64,000 nt of DNA from Phymatolithon calcareum (lineage: Eukaryota; Rhodophyta; Florideophyceae; Hapalidiales). Shown here in pieces: positions 51,212 to 61,539 of the stretch. The position numbers and the translations under genes were made by a program. How positions within the stretch are numbered: position 1 is the first letter of the stretch; each line of letters starts with the position of its first letter. The notes beneath the pieces were generated by a model, which had not been told where the DNA came from, did not search any database, and saw nothing but the letters and a program-made list of their open reading frames with translations. Location: NCBI GenBank assembly GCA_977006965.1, contig OZ345372.1, positions 744,001 to 808,000 of the forward strand, written 5' to 3'.

Positions 51212-54111
51212 TGCTCGCGTCCGGCTCGCGCCTGAGAGATGACTCTCGTTCGCGGCGGGCGACCATCGTCGAAGAGCGTCTCCGTCATCGCTCACAACCC
51301 CGGCATGCCTCTGCGCCCACAGCCGCGCCGCGCCCGCGGTTGTTTTATTTTACATGGCGAGTGCTTTTTTATAAAGCCTTCGATGCAATCAGCTTCTTTG
51401 TTGCGTCCTATCTCACGCAATCGCAACCTCAGAACCCGCTATTGGCACTGCTTTCATTCTCCACAGCATCTATAACAATCTTTTCCTTTCTTATTTCAAG
51501 ACCATCAGTCCGCACCTTGAAGGTTCTCCTCAACCGCCGAAGATCCCTTATTTTTATTGTACTTGCCGCAATTTTGTCCGCGAGAACGCTTCTGCTGCTC
51601 ATCGCTGTCCATTCTGTGGGTCCGACTCGCGCTCTCATCACTACAGGTACAGTCTTTCCGCTCATGGGCACCTTACTCATCAACTCCGCCCGTATTCGTA
51701 CATCGAATGCATCGCCTGCACCGCTTCTGGCTGGCGCTGCCCTGGTGCTTATAGGATACGATGCATCCGAAAGCTCTATGGCGCATGATACGGCCCGCAT
51801 GCTGAGCAAAAAGATGGGCCAAAGGATATCAAGATGGAAAACGAAAATTTCCAAATTGTCCTCAAAGAACAGTTCTGAATTGGCCTCTGATAAAACACCG
51901 TCGAAACTAATTGCGAACGAAATTGAGGACCCGGACAATAATCAAGCAGACCCCCCTATTGACGACGACTCGATGAAAACTATCCCTGACGGCAGTCGAT
52001 TTGCCACAGAGGCTCTGCAACGGCGCACAGAACTTGAGGCGAAGCTGCGGAAAAAGCGACGCAAACGACGCAAGCAAGAGCCATTGGTCATGGACGAAGC
52101 CCCTCCACAAATAGATGGCGTGGACGCGAACGATGACCAAGTGGAAAATAATGAACATTTCTCGAGGAAACCCCTCGCAGTTGTGAACGACAGTGAGGGA
52201 GTGCCGGACAATTCGAACGATGCGAAATTGATCGACCAGTCTCCCCTGAACCACTCCAGCACTCTAGAAACGGTTTCAGATGTTCGTCCTGCTGATGAAA
52301 TGCCACTGGCGCTCATTGAGGGCTCCTTGAAAAACCTTTCGGAGCGGGTAGAGCCATGGAATGATGCCATGTCCATGACATATGCAGGAGAAGATGGGCG
52401 CACTATGTTTGTGTGGATAGCTTTTGTGCTTCTTTCGTGCTGGCTATTCGAAGTAAGCAATGGAATGGTATGTTCTCTGGTTTCAGAGGTTGGAGACTGG
52501 TCTCTAGTGGCATTTTGCGTCTCGATTACCAGTCTCGCTCTTCAAGCTCCATTTGTGATGCTTTCTGCAATTGGTGTCTTGCCCATGGCTTGGACCGACA
52601 CAAGTTCAACAGCTCCGCCATTGCCAAGCGTTCTTGTGCAGGCATCAGCGTTTGGCTGGTGCTCTTTTCTACTGCCATTATTTGCCATAGTTCGCAACGA
52701 TCCTGGAATGTCTTCTGCAGCTTTTGCTTCAACCGCACGACCTGCGGCATCGAACAAAATTTCTCTCTCTGGATATTCCATTGCGAGACTGCAGTTTTGT
52801 ACAAGCAACTGTTTTGGGATGTACATATGTGTGCTTGCAACGCTGCCTACTCTGCATACCATCGGGTCCAGGCTGCTTGGTGTTGATGACGAAGTGTCGC
52901 TCTACTCGTTTCTTGCTGCCTTCTTTATACTGTGTGCTGCTTGGTTCGAAGCCTCCAGAGCGCGGCATATTGTGGATGAAGCGAGAAGTAGTGGCCTGCG
53001 CTTAGACTCTGCAAATAGAACATCAATCAAGAAGTGGGCTGTGAGTTTTCACGGATCTTTTTCCCAGTCGCATAAGGCCATTCGTTCTTATATTGTCAAT
53101 GCTATTTTCTTTTTAAGAACATTTCTTGCAGAAGCGCACACGAACAAAGCTTCCTGGCAAGTGTTGAACTTCTTTTTGCTGCAAGCCGGAATGGTGTTCG
53201 TTGAGTCCATTTACGCATTGGCAACTAAAAGCACTGGCCTCATCCTGGTTTCCGCAGACAACATTTTTTGCTGTGTTGCTTTGGCACTAGGTCTATATGC
53301 CATAAAGCTCACGGCATCGCGCCCAGCTGCGGTCTACACGTACGGCATGACGCGATTCGAAAGCCTCTGCGGTTTCGCGAACGGCATGCTTCTTGTCTAT
53401 ATAGCCGTTCTGGTCGTACTTGAAGGGATTGAGCGGCATTTGAACCCCGGTGAGATGGAGTATGCGCATACTTTCACAGTCTGTGTAATTGGAATTATTG
53501 GAAACTTGGTCGGCCTTGTGTTCTTTCCGCCGGAAAGTAGAAGAGAAAACCACAACGTACAAGGCATTTATTGGCATATCTGGGGAAACACGCTGGCCTT
53601 TGTCGGTGTGGCTTCGAGCACTGTGCTAACCGAGGTTGCCCCACACCAGCTTTGGGTTGGCGTCTGCGGATCCATTATCGTGGCTGTAATCATAATTGCG
53701 AGCGCCGTCCCATTGATCGCCCGAAGCGGGCGCGTTCTTCTTATGAGCCCGTCGGCCGAGAAAAGAATTGAATTGGCTGCGCTGCGAACTCGAATCAAAC
53801 AAGTGCATGGCGTGCTAAACGTTTCTGCACTTCGGGCATGGAATCTTACCCCGACTTGCATGGTTGCAAGCGTCAGGATATCCACTGCACCTTTGTCCAG
53901 CCAGCAGCACGATGATGTTTTATTCAAGGTTCGATCACTGTTTGCTTCGGTCGGGATATCTTCCTCTCAAGCCACCATCCAAATTTCCAGCGACGACAGC
54001 AGCAATCTGTATACACGCGGAGTGCACAAACGCGTACTCTCTGGTACGCTTGTAGAAACACCAGAGTTGGAAGGGTTATACATTCAGCGAGAGCAGCAGG
54101 ATGTTATATGA
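51211..54111 (+). CDS. ZnT5/MSC2-like cation efflux family protein, altered metal site
   Basis: 966 residues from the ATG at 51211. The N-terminal half has several hydrophobic helices (LFYFTWRVLFYKAFDAISFF, LKVLLNRRRSLIFIVLAAIL) interrupted by a long acidic/basic loop (about 195-395, with LRKKRRKRRKQEP), as in the extended ZnT5/MSC2 proteins. The C-terminal third is a cation diffusion facilitator domain: ALALGLYAIKL, YTYGMTRFESLCGFANGMLL, IGIIGNLVGLVFF, ASSTVLTEVAPHQLW, then a cytoplasmic ferredoxin-like domain. The usual zinc site (HxxxD in helices 2 and 5) reads D683-NIF-C687 and H789-IWG-N793, so three of four ligands differ. In animals and yeast ZnT5/MSC2 works with a partner lacking site residues (ZnT6/Zrg17). 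This protein may be the non-transporting partner, or use another metal. Confidence 0.82.
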   Translation: MLASGSRLRDDSRSRRATIVEERLRHRSQPRHASAPTAAPRPRLFYFTWRVLFYKAFDAISFFVASYLTQSQPQNPLLALLSFSTASITIFSFLISRPSVRTLKVLLNRRRSLIFIVLAAILSARTLLLLIAVHSVGPTRALITTGTVFPLMGTLLINSARIRTSNASPAPLLAGAALVLIGYDASESSMAHDTARMLSKKMGQRISRWKTKISKLSSKNSSELASDKTPSKLIANEIEDPDNNQADPPIDDDSMKTIPDGSRFATEALQRRTELEAKLRKKRRKRRKQEPLVMDEAPPQIDGVDANDDQVENNEHFSRKPLAVVNDSEGVPDNSNDAKLIDQSPLNHSSTLETVSDVRPADEMPLALIEGSLKNLSERVEPWNDAMSMTYAGEDGRTMFVWIAFVLLSCWLFEVSNGMVCSLVSEVGDWSLVAFCVSITSLALQAPFVMLSAIGVLPMAWTDTSSTAPPLPSVLVQASAFGWCSFLLPLFAIVRNDPGMSSAAFASTARPAASNKISLSGYSIARLQFCTSNCFGMYICVLATLPTLHTIGSRLLGVDDEVSLYSFLAAFFILCAAWFEASRARHIVDEARSSGLRLDSANRTSIKKWAVSFHGSFSQSHKAIRSYIVNAIFFLRTFLAEAHTNKASWQVLNFFLLQAGMVFVESIYALATKSTGLILVSADNIFCCVALALGLYAIKLTASRPAAVYTYGMTRFESLCGFANGMLLVYIAVLVVLEGIERHLNPGEMEYAHTFTVCVIGIIGNLVGLVFFPPESRRENHNVQGIYWHIWGNTLAFVGVASSTVLTEVAPHQLWVGVCGSIIVAVIIIASAVPLIARSGRVLLMSPSAEKRIELAALRTRIKQVHGVLNVSALRAWNLTPTCMVASVRISTAPLSSQQHDDVLFKVRSLFASVGISSSQATIQISSDDSSNLYTRGVHKRVLSGTLVETPELEGLYIQREQQDVI

Positions 54112-54225
54112 TTTTGCACAAGTGGTTTCAATGTCTGTCGATTCGGGGGTGTACTGGAGGAATCCTACGCGTCCGTGGTGGAACATGCGAAGATTCTTCT
54201 GACCGCCCGGAATAAAACCCAGTAT

Positions 54226-54516
54226 CTAATTTGCGGAGTTGGCCTGCGGAGTTTCCTCAGTACTTGGCGTATCTTCGATTTTCAATCGACGAATCTTTTT
54301 CAGCATCGACTTGAATTCCCTCGGCTTCCCATGTCTGCGTCTCGGGCTGAGCAGCTTGTCCGTGTCAACATGCATTGTGACAGAGACTACCTGAAGCTGC
54401 TTTGTATTGCTCACCATTTTCTTGGTACCGAAGACTCGGCTGGGAAGATGAAGCTCGCTTTCAGCATCGGTGACTGCTCGAGGTGAACTTGAATCTTCAG
54501 GGTCTTCGCTTGACAT
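54226..54516 (-). CDS. Hypothetical small charged protein
   Basis: 96 codons from MSSEDPEDSSSPRAVTDAES; an in-frame ATG lies seven codons upstream. Charged and helical, with a basic C-terminal half (RRRHGKPREFKSMLKKIRRL) then acidic EDTPSTEETPQ. No known domain. A further open frame upstream on the same strand (54742-54497) could be an earlier exon, but I see no convincing splice pair. It converges on the ZnT-like gene with 114 bp between stops. Confidence 0.35.
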   Translation of the reverse strand: MSSEDPEDSSSPRAVTDAESELHLPSRVFGTKKMVSNTKQLQVVSVTMHVDTDKLLSPRRRHGKPREFKSMLKKIRRLKIEDTPSTEETPQANSAN

Positions 54517-55153
54517 TTTCGAGTGATTTCCTGGCACTTTCTGACTTCACTTCTCGTGGCGCTCTTCGCCCCTTTTGTACTCCATGAACTGAACTTGATT
54601 TGAAAATTTTCAGCCTCCTCTTTGGGGTTTCATTACGAGCCGGAGACCATATTAGGGACCAAGACTGCAAAGTGTGCCACATTGCGGCTCTGCACACTTT
54701 TTGGTCGCGGCACGTTTCATGGATGCGAATCGTTGGGACCACCGAATATTACATCATCAACTGATATTATGTAGACGCTTGTTGCCTGAAGCTTTCCCAC
54801 GTGCACAATCGTTATGTTATAAATTCCGACTACTGAAGACTTCTCGATCGTTTTCCAAAGCCATCATCCTCCGCCCGGAATTTATTTTCCGTGTTGATTA
54901 TTCATTCAAGGGCTCAACAATGTCAAGTGCCGATGAATTTGAGCGTTGCCATGCAGCGAATTTCTGCGCACATGGTATATAAGGTCCGGTCCATTCCTTC
55001 CGATTTCGCTGCTACTCGTTTCGAGGAGAAAAATCTATATCAGAGCATTCGCAGTGCAAGCCTAACTTGTTGACAACTTTCTGATGCAGAGCCTCTCGTA
55101 AGGAGAAGGAAATACTTACCCTGCCGCATGCTCAATCATCGCTTGGCGTAATC
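54517..55153. other. Intergenic, no gene recognised
   Basis: 5' flanks of the small charged ORF and of the tetraspanin-like gene. GGTATATAAGG at about 54974 is a good TATA candidate, 180 bp before the ATG at 55154. Confidence 0.45.
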
Positions 55154-56295
55154 ATGCAGCCGTTCAAGGATGATGATGACATCGACCTTTTCATCAGTCC
55201 CAGTCGCTTCAGCGGTAGAACTCCTAGCGCGGCGTCCACTCGTGGCAGGGTTTTTGGGGAGATGCTTGAGGAAGCTAAGAAGATGAATGACCACAAAAAC
55301 GTTCTTTTTCCAACAGCTGAGAAAGGAACGGGAAACCCCGGAGCACCACGTAAAAACACTCTTTTTCGAGACGGTATGCTCCAACCACACCGATTAGATG
55401 ATCTGATAACCATAGCCCACTAACCTGCGCACACCAAACTTGTTTCTATATCCGATTTCCGAGGGTGACAGAATCCGGCAGAGATGCACCGTCGGTTCCA
55501 AAGGGCATCGCAGAACAATCCAGGGTCCGCGGCATCATATCCACTGCAAACCTCTTTGCAGCAGTTGTCGGGGTTGGCATCATTGGGGCTTCGGCTTGGG
55601 TAGCCCGGCAGCAGGCTCATCCAGGAGTGTTTACTTTTTTTGGTGCTGAATTGGAACTACTGCAATCGCCATTGTACTTTGCCCTTGTGCTCTTTGCATC
55701 CGGTGCGTCCATGGTGCTTTTCGGGGCTGGAATTGGAGCCGGCTCTCTTGCTGAGGGCCTTGCAAGTGGATACATCATGCCAGATCAGCGGAGGTTTTTC
55801 ATTTCGTACCAGATTCTTCTCTTCCTGTCGCTGGTCGGGCTCACCTTCAGTACCGTTGCTGCACTCATTCCACTGCTGAGTTTAAGGGGTGAGAAGTCCA
55901 TTGCGCCAGGTACGTGGAGTAGGATGTCTCCGTCGCTTGTGTGTCGATACGAACAGAATAACAAGTGCGGAGGACTTTACCAGGGATCATGCACTCTTTC
56001 GTCCCCACTGACTGCAGCACAGGCCCAAACATGTCCCGGCCTTTTGTGCTCTGAGATATGTGGTAGCCAGTCGAGGAACAGTATCATTGATTGTTCGCGA
56101 TGCAACAAGTTTTCTGCTGAGAAGGCTGCTGCGTGTCGTACGCACGAGGTTAACACGAATAGGCAAACCGGCTGTGGGGAAAAGCTTCTGAATAATGCGC
56201 GTTTGGTGTTGTACGTCATCCTGATCGTGAGTGCCTTTGGACTTGGTGCCGTAATTGCGGTTACTGTGATTGACCTTGTGACGTCAATCTCGTGA
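55154..56295 (+). CDS. Four-helix tetraspanin-like membrane protein
   Basis: Two exons inferred: 55154-55373 and 55472-56295, with a 98-bp intron (GTATGC...GACAG, branch-like CACTAAC near 55418). Exon 2 has no in-frame ATG before its first helix, so an upstream exon is needed, and this join keeps frame; a 5' site at 55350 (GTAAAA) would also keep it. The product is about 347 residues: a hydrophilic N-terminus (MQPFKDDDDIDLFI), helix 1 (ANLFAAVVGVGIIGASAWVA), helix 2 (YFALVLFASGASMVLFGAG), helix 3 (YQILLFLSLVGLTFSTVAAL), a Cys-rich loop of about 110 residues (NKCGGLYQGSC...CPGLLCSEICG...CSRCNK), and helix 4 (LVLYVILIVSAFGLGAVIAV). The topology with a large Cys-rich loop between helices 3 and 4 is that of tetraspanins, but the CCG motif is only KCGG, so family membership is uncertain. 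Confidence 0.65.
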
Positions 56296-56426
56296 AATTT
56301 GGCTCTTGTCAAGGCGCTGATTGCGATTTTCTTTCGCTTCTCTCGCCATTTCCTTCCTCCTATTTATTATTAATAATCGGGACCCATCACGCCAAACATG
56401 TTCCCTTATTTATGAGGAAGACTAAG

Positions 56427-57860
56427 TTATTCTCTCGGCTCTCTCGAGTACAGTAAAATGTATGTCTCGGCAAGTGTGACCAGTTGAGGCATTGTTTTCT
56501 TGACCGTCATGTCCCTGATGTCGAACCAATGTCCAGTTGCACTGTGCAGCAGAGCTATTCTGTACGATCCATTTTCGCATTCTCCGTCATGAATTATGAC
56601 TGCCGTTAGGGAGTAGGACCACGTTTTTCCCTCCGCGTCTTCAATCCTAAGATTATTCACAGGAAGATGAACAACGCACGGATTTTTCTCAAACGCGAAC
56701 TTCGATCGAACGAGTCGCTTCACGGTTAGCACTAGATATACGGGCAAATGCGTGAGTTTGTACGTCTTTTGCTCACCAGATTTGACAATATGGTGCCGAG
56801 TTGCACCGTCATACTTGTTCAACAGGGAGTGCAGGGGTACTTGCGGCACCAAGGTGCTCTCACTTCTATCTTTGAACAGGGGTTTAGGTGGTAACTCGAG
56901 AGTTAAAAACCAGAAAGGATTAGAAACGGTTTGATCTGTATCCATGCCACCATTAGCTTCATCGTTCCGCACCGAAGTGACGAGCATTTTACCTTGAAAA
57001 CAAGCGCGAAGAACACCTGCAAACGCAGATGATCTTGAGGAACTATCCGCCGACGATTTCACTTTAGAAAAAAAGTTCAAAAGCCACGCCAGAAATTGAA
57101 CAGGATCCGCCTGCTTATGCACGACAAACCGCTGCTTGCTTACACGCGCCACAACTTGCATGATCTCATGCGGTGAAATGTGAGCCCGAAACGCAGAGGG
57201 ACTCCACACCTTGCGCGCGAGCGTGGCCAGAGCATCCAAAAGTTCGGAACGGGCGTCTGTGGAAGTGGCGCCGGATGAGCGCAGAAGGAAATCACGGATG
57301 GGCGGAATGCAAAACAAAAATTGAAACACGACGCCAGCGTAATCGGTCGCCTTGAGATTGTCAATACCGACGACGCCTTGCAGTCGTTTGGCACCGTCCA
57401 GGACGCGAAAATTGCGCTTCACACGATCGAGAACAGTGATATCCGCATCCGTGAACTTGGGTCGCAGGGCAGATACAATGTCTGTAAGACCTGGGTCCTC
57501 AACGATGTACATCTCTGGTATGCAATACACCTGCTCGGTCTTCAGGTTTATAAAGAGATGATGGTCAGCGTCCAGCGTGTGTGCGTACGCATGGCTAGAA
57601 GGGCCACGACCTTGGTAGAACTTTCCGCATGTGAGGCACGCGTAGATATTGTGCTTCTCCAGAGAGACTGAGCAAACGTGCTCAAAGTCGAAGTCCAGAG
57701 CGCTGCGGTTGATGGTGTCCATGTAGGGACACTCGATACCCAGTTTTACATTAGGATTTGTGCTCCTGGACGCCCTTGAAGCTGCCTCAGAAATCGAAGC
57801 CGGTGGCGGGCTCTCAGGACGTGCTCTCTTTCGCGATTGAACAGGCCCTGGGTCGGTCAT
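56427..57860 (-). CDS. SAD1: USP39/SAD1, spliceosomal ubiquitin-hydrolase-like protein
   Basis: 477 residues, one exon. N-terminal basic Ser/Pro region, then a ZnF-UBP domain at about 41-120 (CPYMDTINRSALDFDFEHVC, ACLTCGKFYQGRGPSSHAYA, DADHHLFINLKTEQVYCIP). The USP-like domain follows: VVGIDNLKATDYAGVVFQFL, SPHEIMQVV, DPVQFLAWLLNFF, LTHLPVYLVLTVKRL, EKNPCVVHLPVNNL, IIHDGECENGSYRIALLHSA, HWFDIRDM. The position of the catalytic Cys (NTCY in active USPs) is Asp in ATDY, exactly as in USP39, so it is a pseudo-enzyme. The family is needed for assembly or stability of the U4/U6.U5 tri-snRNP. Convergent with the tetraspanin-like gene (131 bp apart). Confidence 0.95.
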   Translation of the reverse strand: MTDPGPVQSRKRARPESPPPASISEAASRASRSTNPNVKLGIECPYMDTINRSALDFDFEHVCSVSLEKHNIYACLTCGKFYQGRGPSSHAYAHTLDADHHLFINLKTEQVYCIPEMYIVEDPGLTDIVSALRPKFTDADITVLDRVKRNFRVLDGAKRLQGVVGIDNLKATDYAGVVFQFLFCIPPIRDFLLRSSGATSTDARSELLDALATLARKVWSPSAFRAHISPHEIMQVVARVSKQRFVVHKQADPVQFLAWLLNFFSKVKSSADSSSRSSAFAGVLRACFQGKMLVTSVRNDEANGGMDTDQTVSNPFWFLTLELPPKPLFKDRSESTLVPQVPLHSLLNKYDGATRHHIVKSGEQKTYKLTHLPVYLVLTVKRLVRSKFAFEKNPCVVHLPVNNLRIEDAEGKTWSYSLTAVIIHDGECENGSYRIALLHSATGHWFDIRDMTVKKTMPQLVTLAETYILLYSREPRE

Positions 57861-59507
57861 CTTGATAGCAACAAAACCACGGATGACAAAGAGCTAGGCA
57901 ACGGGGAAGGGATTCGTTTACCAAAAGGCAAAATCGGTCAACTTTGAATTCATCGTTGGTATGATATTAACTTTTCATCCCGTTTTCTAGTTCCTGAATG
58001 CTACGTTAACTATTCCCTGCCCTTCAGGGGACTAGTAGAGGTGGGGTTTTGTAGATTACGAAATCGTGGAACACCCACCAGAAGAACCTCTTCAACCGGA
58101 CAGAAGCAAGCCGAATTTTCTTGGCACTCGAAAAGCGGCCCCAAGCGTCAGCAGATGTGTTGGCAACTTTTAAATAAAAATCTACTCTTCTACTTCTTCG
58201 TCTTGAAGTAGTTCCTGATTCACACGAACATCTTCTTTGAATTAGGCGTAGCACGTCGATCTTTACTAGCAATTGCTTCAAGGCGCTCTTTTTAAAGAGG
58301 TCGGATGAGTCAGTGGTAGTGCTTATGGTGTTAGACCCGCACAAAACTCCAAACTTGGACCGCGAGACAACACAATATTTGGTAATTTCCTTGTTCTTCC
58401 GATTACCAATGAGCAAAAAAGGTCCTTCAAACATTGCGCAGAATTCTGATATTCTTATGTTGACAACAATATTCGTATTTATGATCTGCTTCGGCGAGCC
58501 GGGCAGCATGAAGCACAATAGATCCAAGTGGCAATGCCAACGAACCTGGGAAAGCAAATACATAAGGAATGTGGAATGCTATCAAATTCTTCGTGGACCT
58601 TCCCTCAACGGACGAAAGTTTCCTTTTTTCTCTCATTGCAGAGAACGTCCTTCATAAATTAGGGTCCAATCTTGCCATTTAGCAAATCTGATCGATATGA
58701 GTATGAATATCGACACGTTTACTCCTGATAGATCTTCGACGATTTTGCCGGGTTTTGCGGAAAGAAAGCATGGAAAAAGAGGTGGAATGTCTGAGAAATT
58801 CGCGAGCATCCGGCCGTTATCAGGAAATGCGTCCGAATAAGCAATGCTCGGGCCTCTATCGAGCAGACGACTTCCTTTTTTGCGTAGTTGGGTGATATGA
58901 TGGATTTCATGTTGCCGTCGTGTTCAGCATGCTTTGGAATTATCAGGATCGATTAAGTTAAGTGTGCCCAAACACAAAACGTCGTTCCAGATGGCAACGA
59001 TAATAGATAGTAAGAACGATGATACCGAAGAACATTGAGTGCGCCAGAGAACTTGCTTGCCGCTCTCCGGGCTGTAAATTACGACCTTTTCATGTTTGGA
59101 TTATGGACAATTAAGAGGGGGAGTGTATCCGTATAAGCTCCTTCGCATCCTTTAATTGAATACCAAACTTGTCAAGAGCATCTCGGCAGGGACCAGAAGT
59201 CGCAACTGATGGTCCTTATATCTAAACGAAGGCACCCCAAACAATCTGCAGAATGCTGGTGTATCGGCTTCAATATGTCGTGCAACATTGAGGTTCCATA
59301 CACCATTCGAGTGACAGAGCAGGATGTCGATATCAGCCGTAATTTCAACTAACTTCCTTGAAGGACTCTTGCCAGTCCCTGGGAATCATGCTCTATTTCC
59401 TTGTCGATCGTATCGAAGAAGAGCCGAAGAAGGGGTAGAGGCACATGAAGAAAATGGAAGATCAGTGACGATTCCCATTGAATCGACGAAACTACCAGGG
59501 ATCCCCG
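57861..59507. other. Intergenic, no gene recognised
   Basis: USP39 5' flank and spacer. GTTGGCAACTTTTAAATAAAAATC at about 58160 faintly matches the R3 repeat. No gene found. Confidence 0.4.
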
Positions 59508-59700
59508 GATGTGGAAGATGAGTGCAAACGACTAACACGTGCACCTGCTAGTATAGAAATACGAATCAAGGAGGTCATGAATTACCAGACCACGCTACAT
59601 CAGAAAACCGTTCGAAAAGCTAGCCATGTTACTCGTAGGTGACGCGTTGGGAGCTTTTAATTAAATACTCACATATCCCCCTCTCTGTCGGCCTTCGGTG
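59508..59700 (+). repeat. R3 dispersed coding-like repeat, copy 3
   Basis: Contains both halves of the family in order: DECKRLTRA...EIRIKEV (matching 28484) and ACGCGTTGGGAGCTTTTAAT then CTCACATATCCCCC (matching 13500-13550). It links the other two partial copies into one element. Confidence 0.65.
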
Positions 59701-60695
59701 AAAATGTTTCGGTATAGAGCCAAAATAGTGGTCTGCTGGTTCAGTATTGTCGAACATAGCAAAAGTAATGTGGGTGCAGGCGACGTAAAAGCATTTGTAT
59801 CTGTGTATTTTTCGACACCCCGTTGAAACTAAGAGACCATCAGATATTGAATCCTTCTTTTAAAAAACATGGACTAGAGTTTATAGCTTAACTGGATAAG
59901 ACGCTAAGTTTAGTTAAGGAATTATACCATTGCTCTTCTACATCAATATGGTTCTGGTAGTCCTTAAGAATTTATCCTTGAAATCCTTATAGTCAAAGTT
60001 TTCCAGGAGCTGCTCTGCACTCATACACCGGTTCCCTTCAATATGTAGACACGCAGCGTTACAGGGGTGTAATGAACGACATTATCACCATCGACCTAGG
60101 AGCTCTATAACGGCTCCTTGCGATCTATCCACCGCCACTGCAACACAGTATGGTGAACGACCCTTCCAAGAGGAAACAACGGATTTATCGCAGACACCGA
60201 CTAACACACAACGTACTATTAGTCTAGCGTCGGTTAGTGCCCCCTTTATTACAGGATGTGCAATTGCTCGCCCCCGCCCTATTTAAGCGGCGATCCTGAT
60301 CGCATCTTAGACAGAGGCATCGCATCACAGAGAGATCACCCCTTTTCAAGATAAATCCAACCCTTATCTTTTCATTCCCAGTGATTACAAATAGAGCACA
60401 CCGATCTGATTTCGAAGACGATTTATTCAGTGATCTCTTGCCACGCTACGGAGACCCTGAGACAGAGGTAGTCGTACTGCAAAACTTGTACTGTGGCTTT
60501 CTGTCGTGGATTTTCTGCGAAAGACACTCTGCAATCTCTTAATTCGTGCAATGCAGAGCCTTCTGTTAGCTGCTGCAAGCAAAAATTCTATACAACAACT
60601 TCTGAAGCTGGATATGGGCACTTATGAAGGAACAAAGTAGCCGTGTCGTCTAGTCTGCGCAAAACTAGAGTATTCTTAGAGATGTAGAAATCTAA
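59701..60695. other. Intergenic, no gene recognised
   Basis: No legible gene. CGTCGGTTAGTGC and CGACTAACAC near 60195-60240 form a weak inverted pair. Confidence 0.4.
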
Positions 60696-60699
60696 AAGT

Positions 60700-61345
60700 T
60701 ATGTGTTTCACTCCAGGCGTACTGCCCTCTGCGTATTCTCCTCGGATAGGCAAGATTTTTAGGAAGGACGGGTATTCCCATGGCCGCCTTCGGTTGCTGC
60801 GAAGGGACCCGTCCCGAAAGGGGAGTGCAGGAGGCCTAGAAAGCACTCGGGAAGTAATAAGTTTCTCCACCAAACTCCACGTTGAGACATGGAACTGCGG
60901 TGGACTCTCCAACATCACGATGAGCCTCTGCAAGGAAGATTCTGGCCGATGAAAAACTATTCTCAGGTCTACGTCTCCGTCTTTTTGGCTCCTCTGTTGT
61001 ATCAACTCTCCTATACGGCTGTGAATCATGCTAAGATGTTATCGAGAATAACGAAGAGACCAATAGCCGACGAAGCCAGGACACCCACCGTTGACGTGGT
61101 AATGCGGGCCAGAGAGCTACGATGGAACTGGCTTGGACACATTCTTAAAATGGGCAAACGGCGCCTGGTCCACTATGTGCTGCTACAATGCGTCAGACCA
61201 ACGCCAGAATTAATCTTTGGCGAAGTACCTGGACTACACGTGAAATCCGCAGTCTAACTCGCTAACGAGAGGATAACATGGAAGAACCTTAGGCCCTCGA
61301 ATCGCTGCTAGCCCCATTAGGGGAAAAGGCAAAATTAATGATGCA
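60700..61345 (+). mobile_element. Non-LTR retrotransposon 3' region (copy 6, longest)
   Basis: The frame at 60889-61257 stays open and reads APLLYQLSYTAVNHAKMLSR, then RARELRWNWLGHILKMGKRR and LVHYVLLQCVRPTPELIFGE. This is the region after the reverse-transcriptase palm through the RWNWLGHIL tail. It continues ITWKNLRPSNRC and a stop and ends in CCCCATTAGGGGAAAAGGCAAAAT. It is the least decayed copy. Upstream (60700-60870) lies a GTGCAGGAGGCCTAG...AAGCACTCGG block related to copies 2 and 4. Confidence 0.75.
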
Positions 61346-61539
61346 TTCCCATGGCCAGATTGAGTGATGACAGCGCAGGGTACGCCGAGTAAACTGTTGA
61401 TTTTAGAATTTTTGTTTTGAACGCGCCTAAACGGCAACTAAGACGATTGCGACAGTTCCCAGTGTACCCTGAAAAGGTCGGGACACAAAACATATTTGAC
61501 ATATATCAACAATGACGTCTCGCCCACCTTTCCTCACAA

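Noticed and set aside
52400-52900. Shadow frames within the ZnT-like gene
   Set aside because: They overlap a long, well-supported coding frame.
58298-58365. tRNA-like stretch (GAGTCAGTGGTAGTGCTTA)
   Set aside because: The A-box resemblance is not followed by a B box or a foldable anticodon arm, so I do not call a tRNA.
59882-59955. tRNA-like stretch (TAGCTTAACTGGATAAGACGC)
   Set aside because: Only a D-arm-like start is present; no T-arm GGTTCGA and no acceptor pairing.
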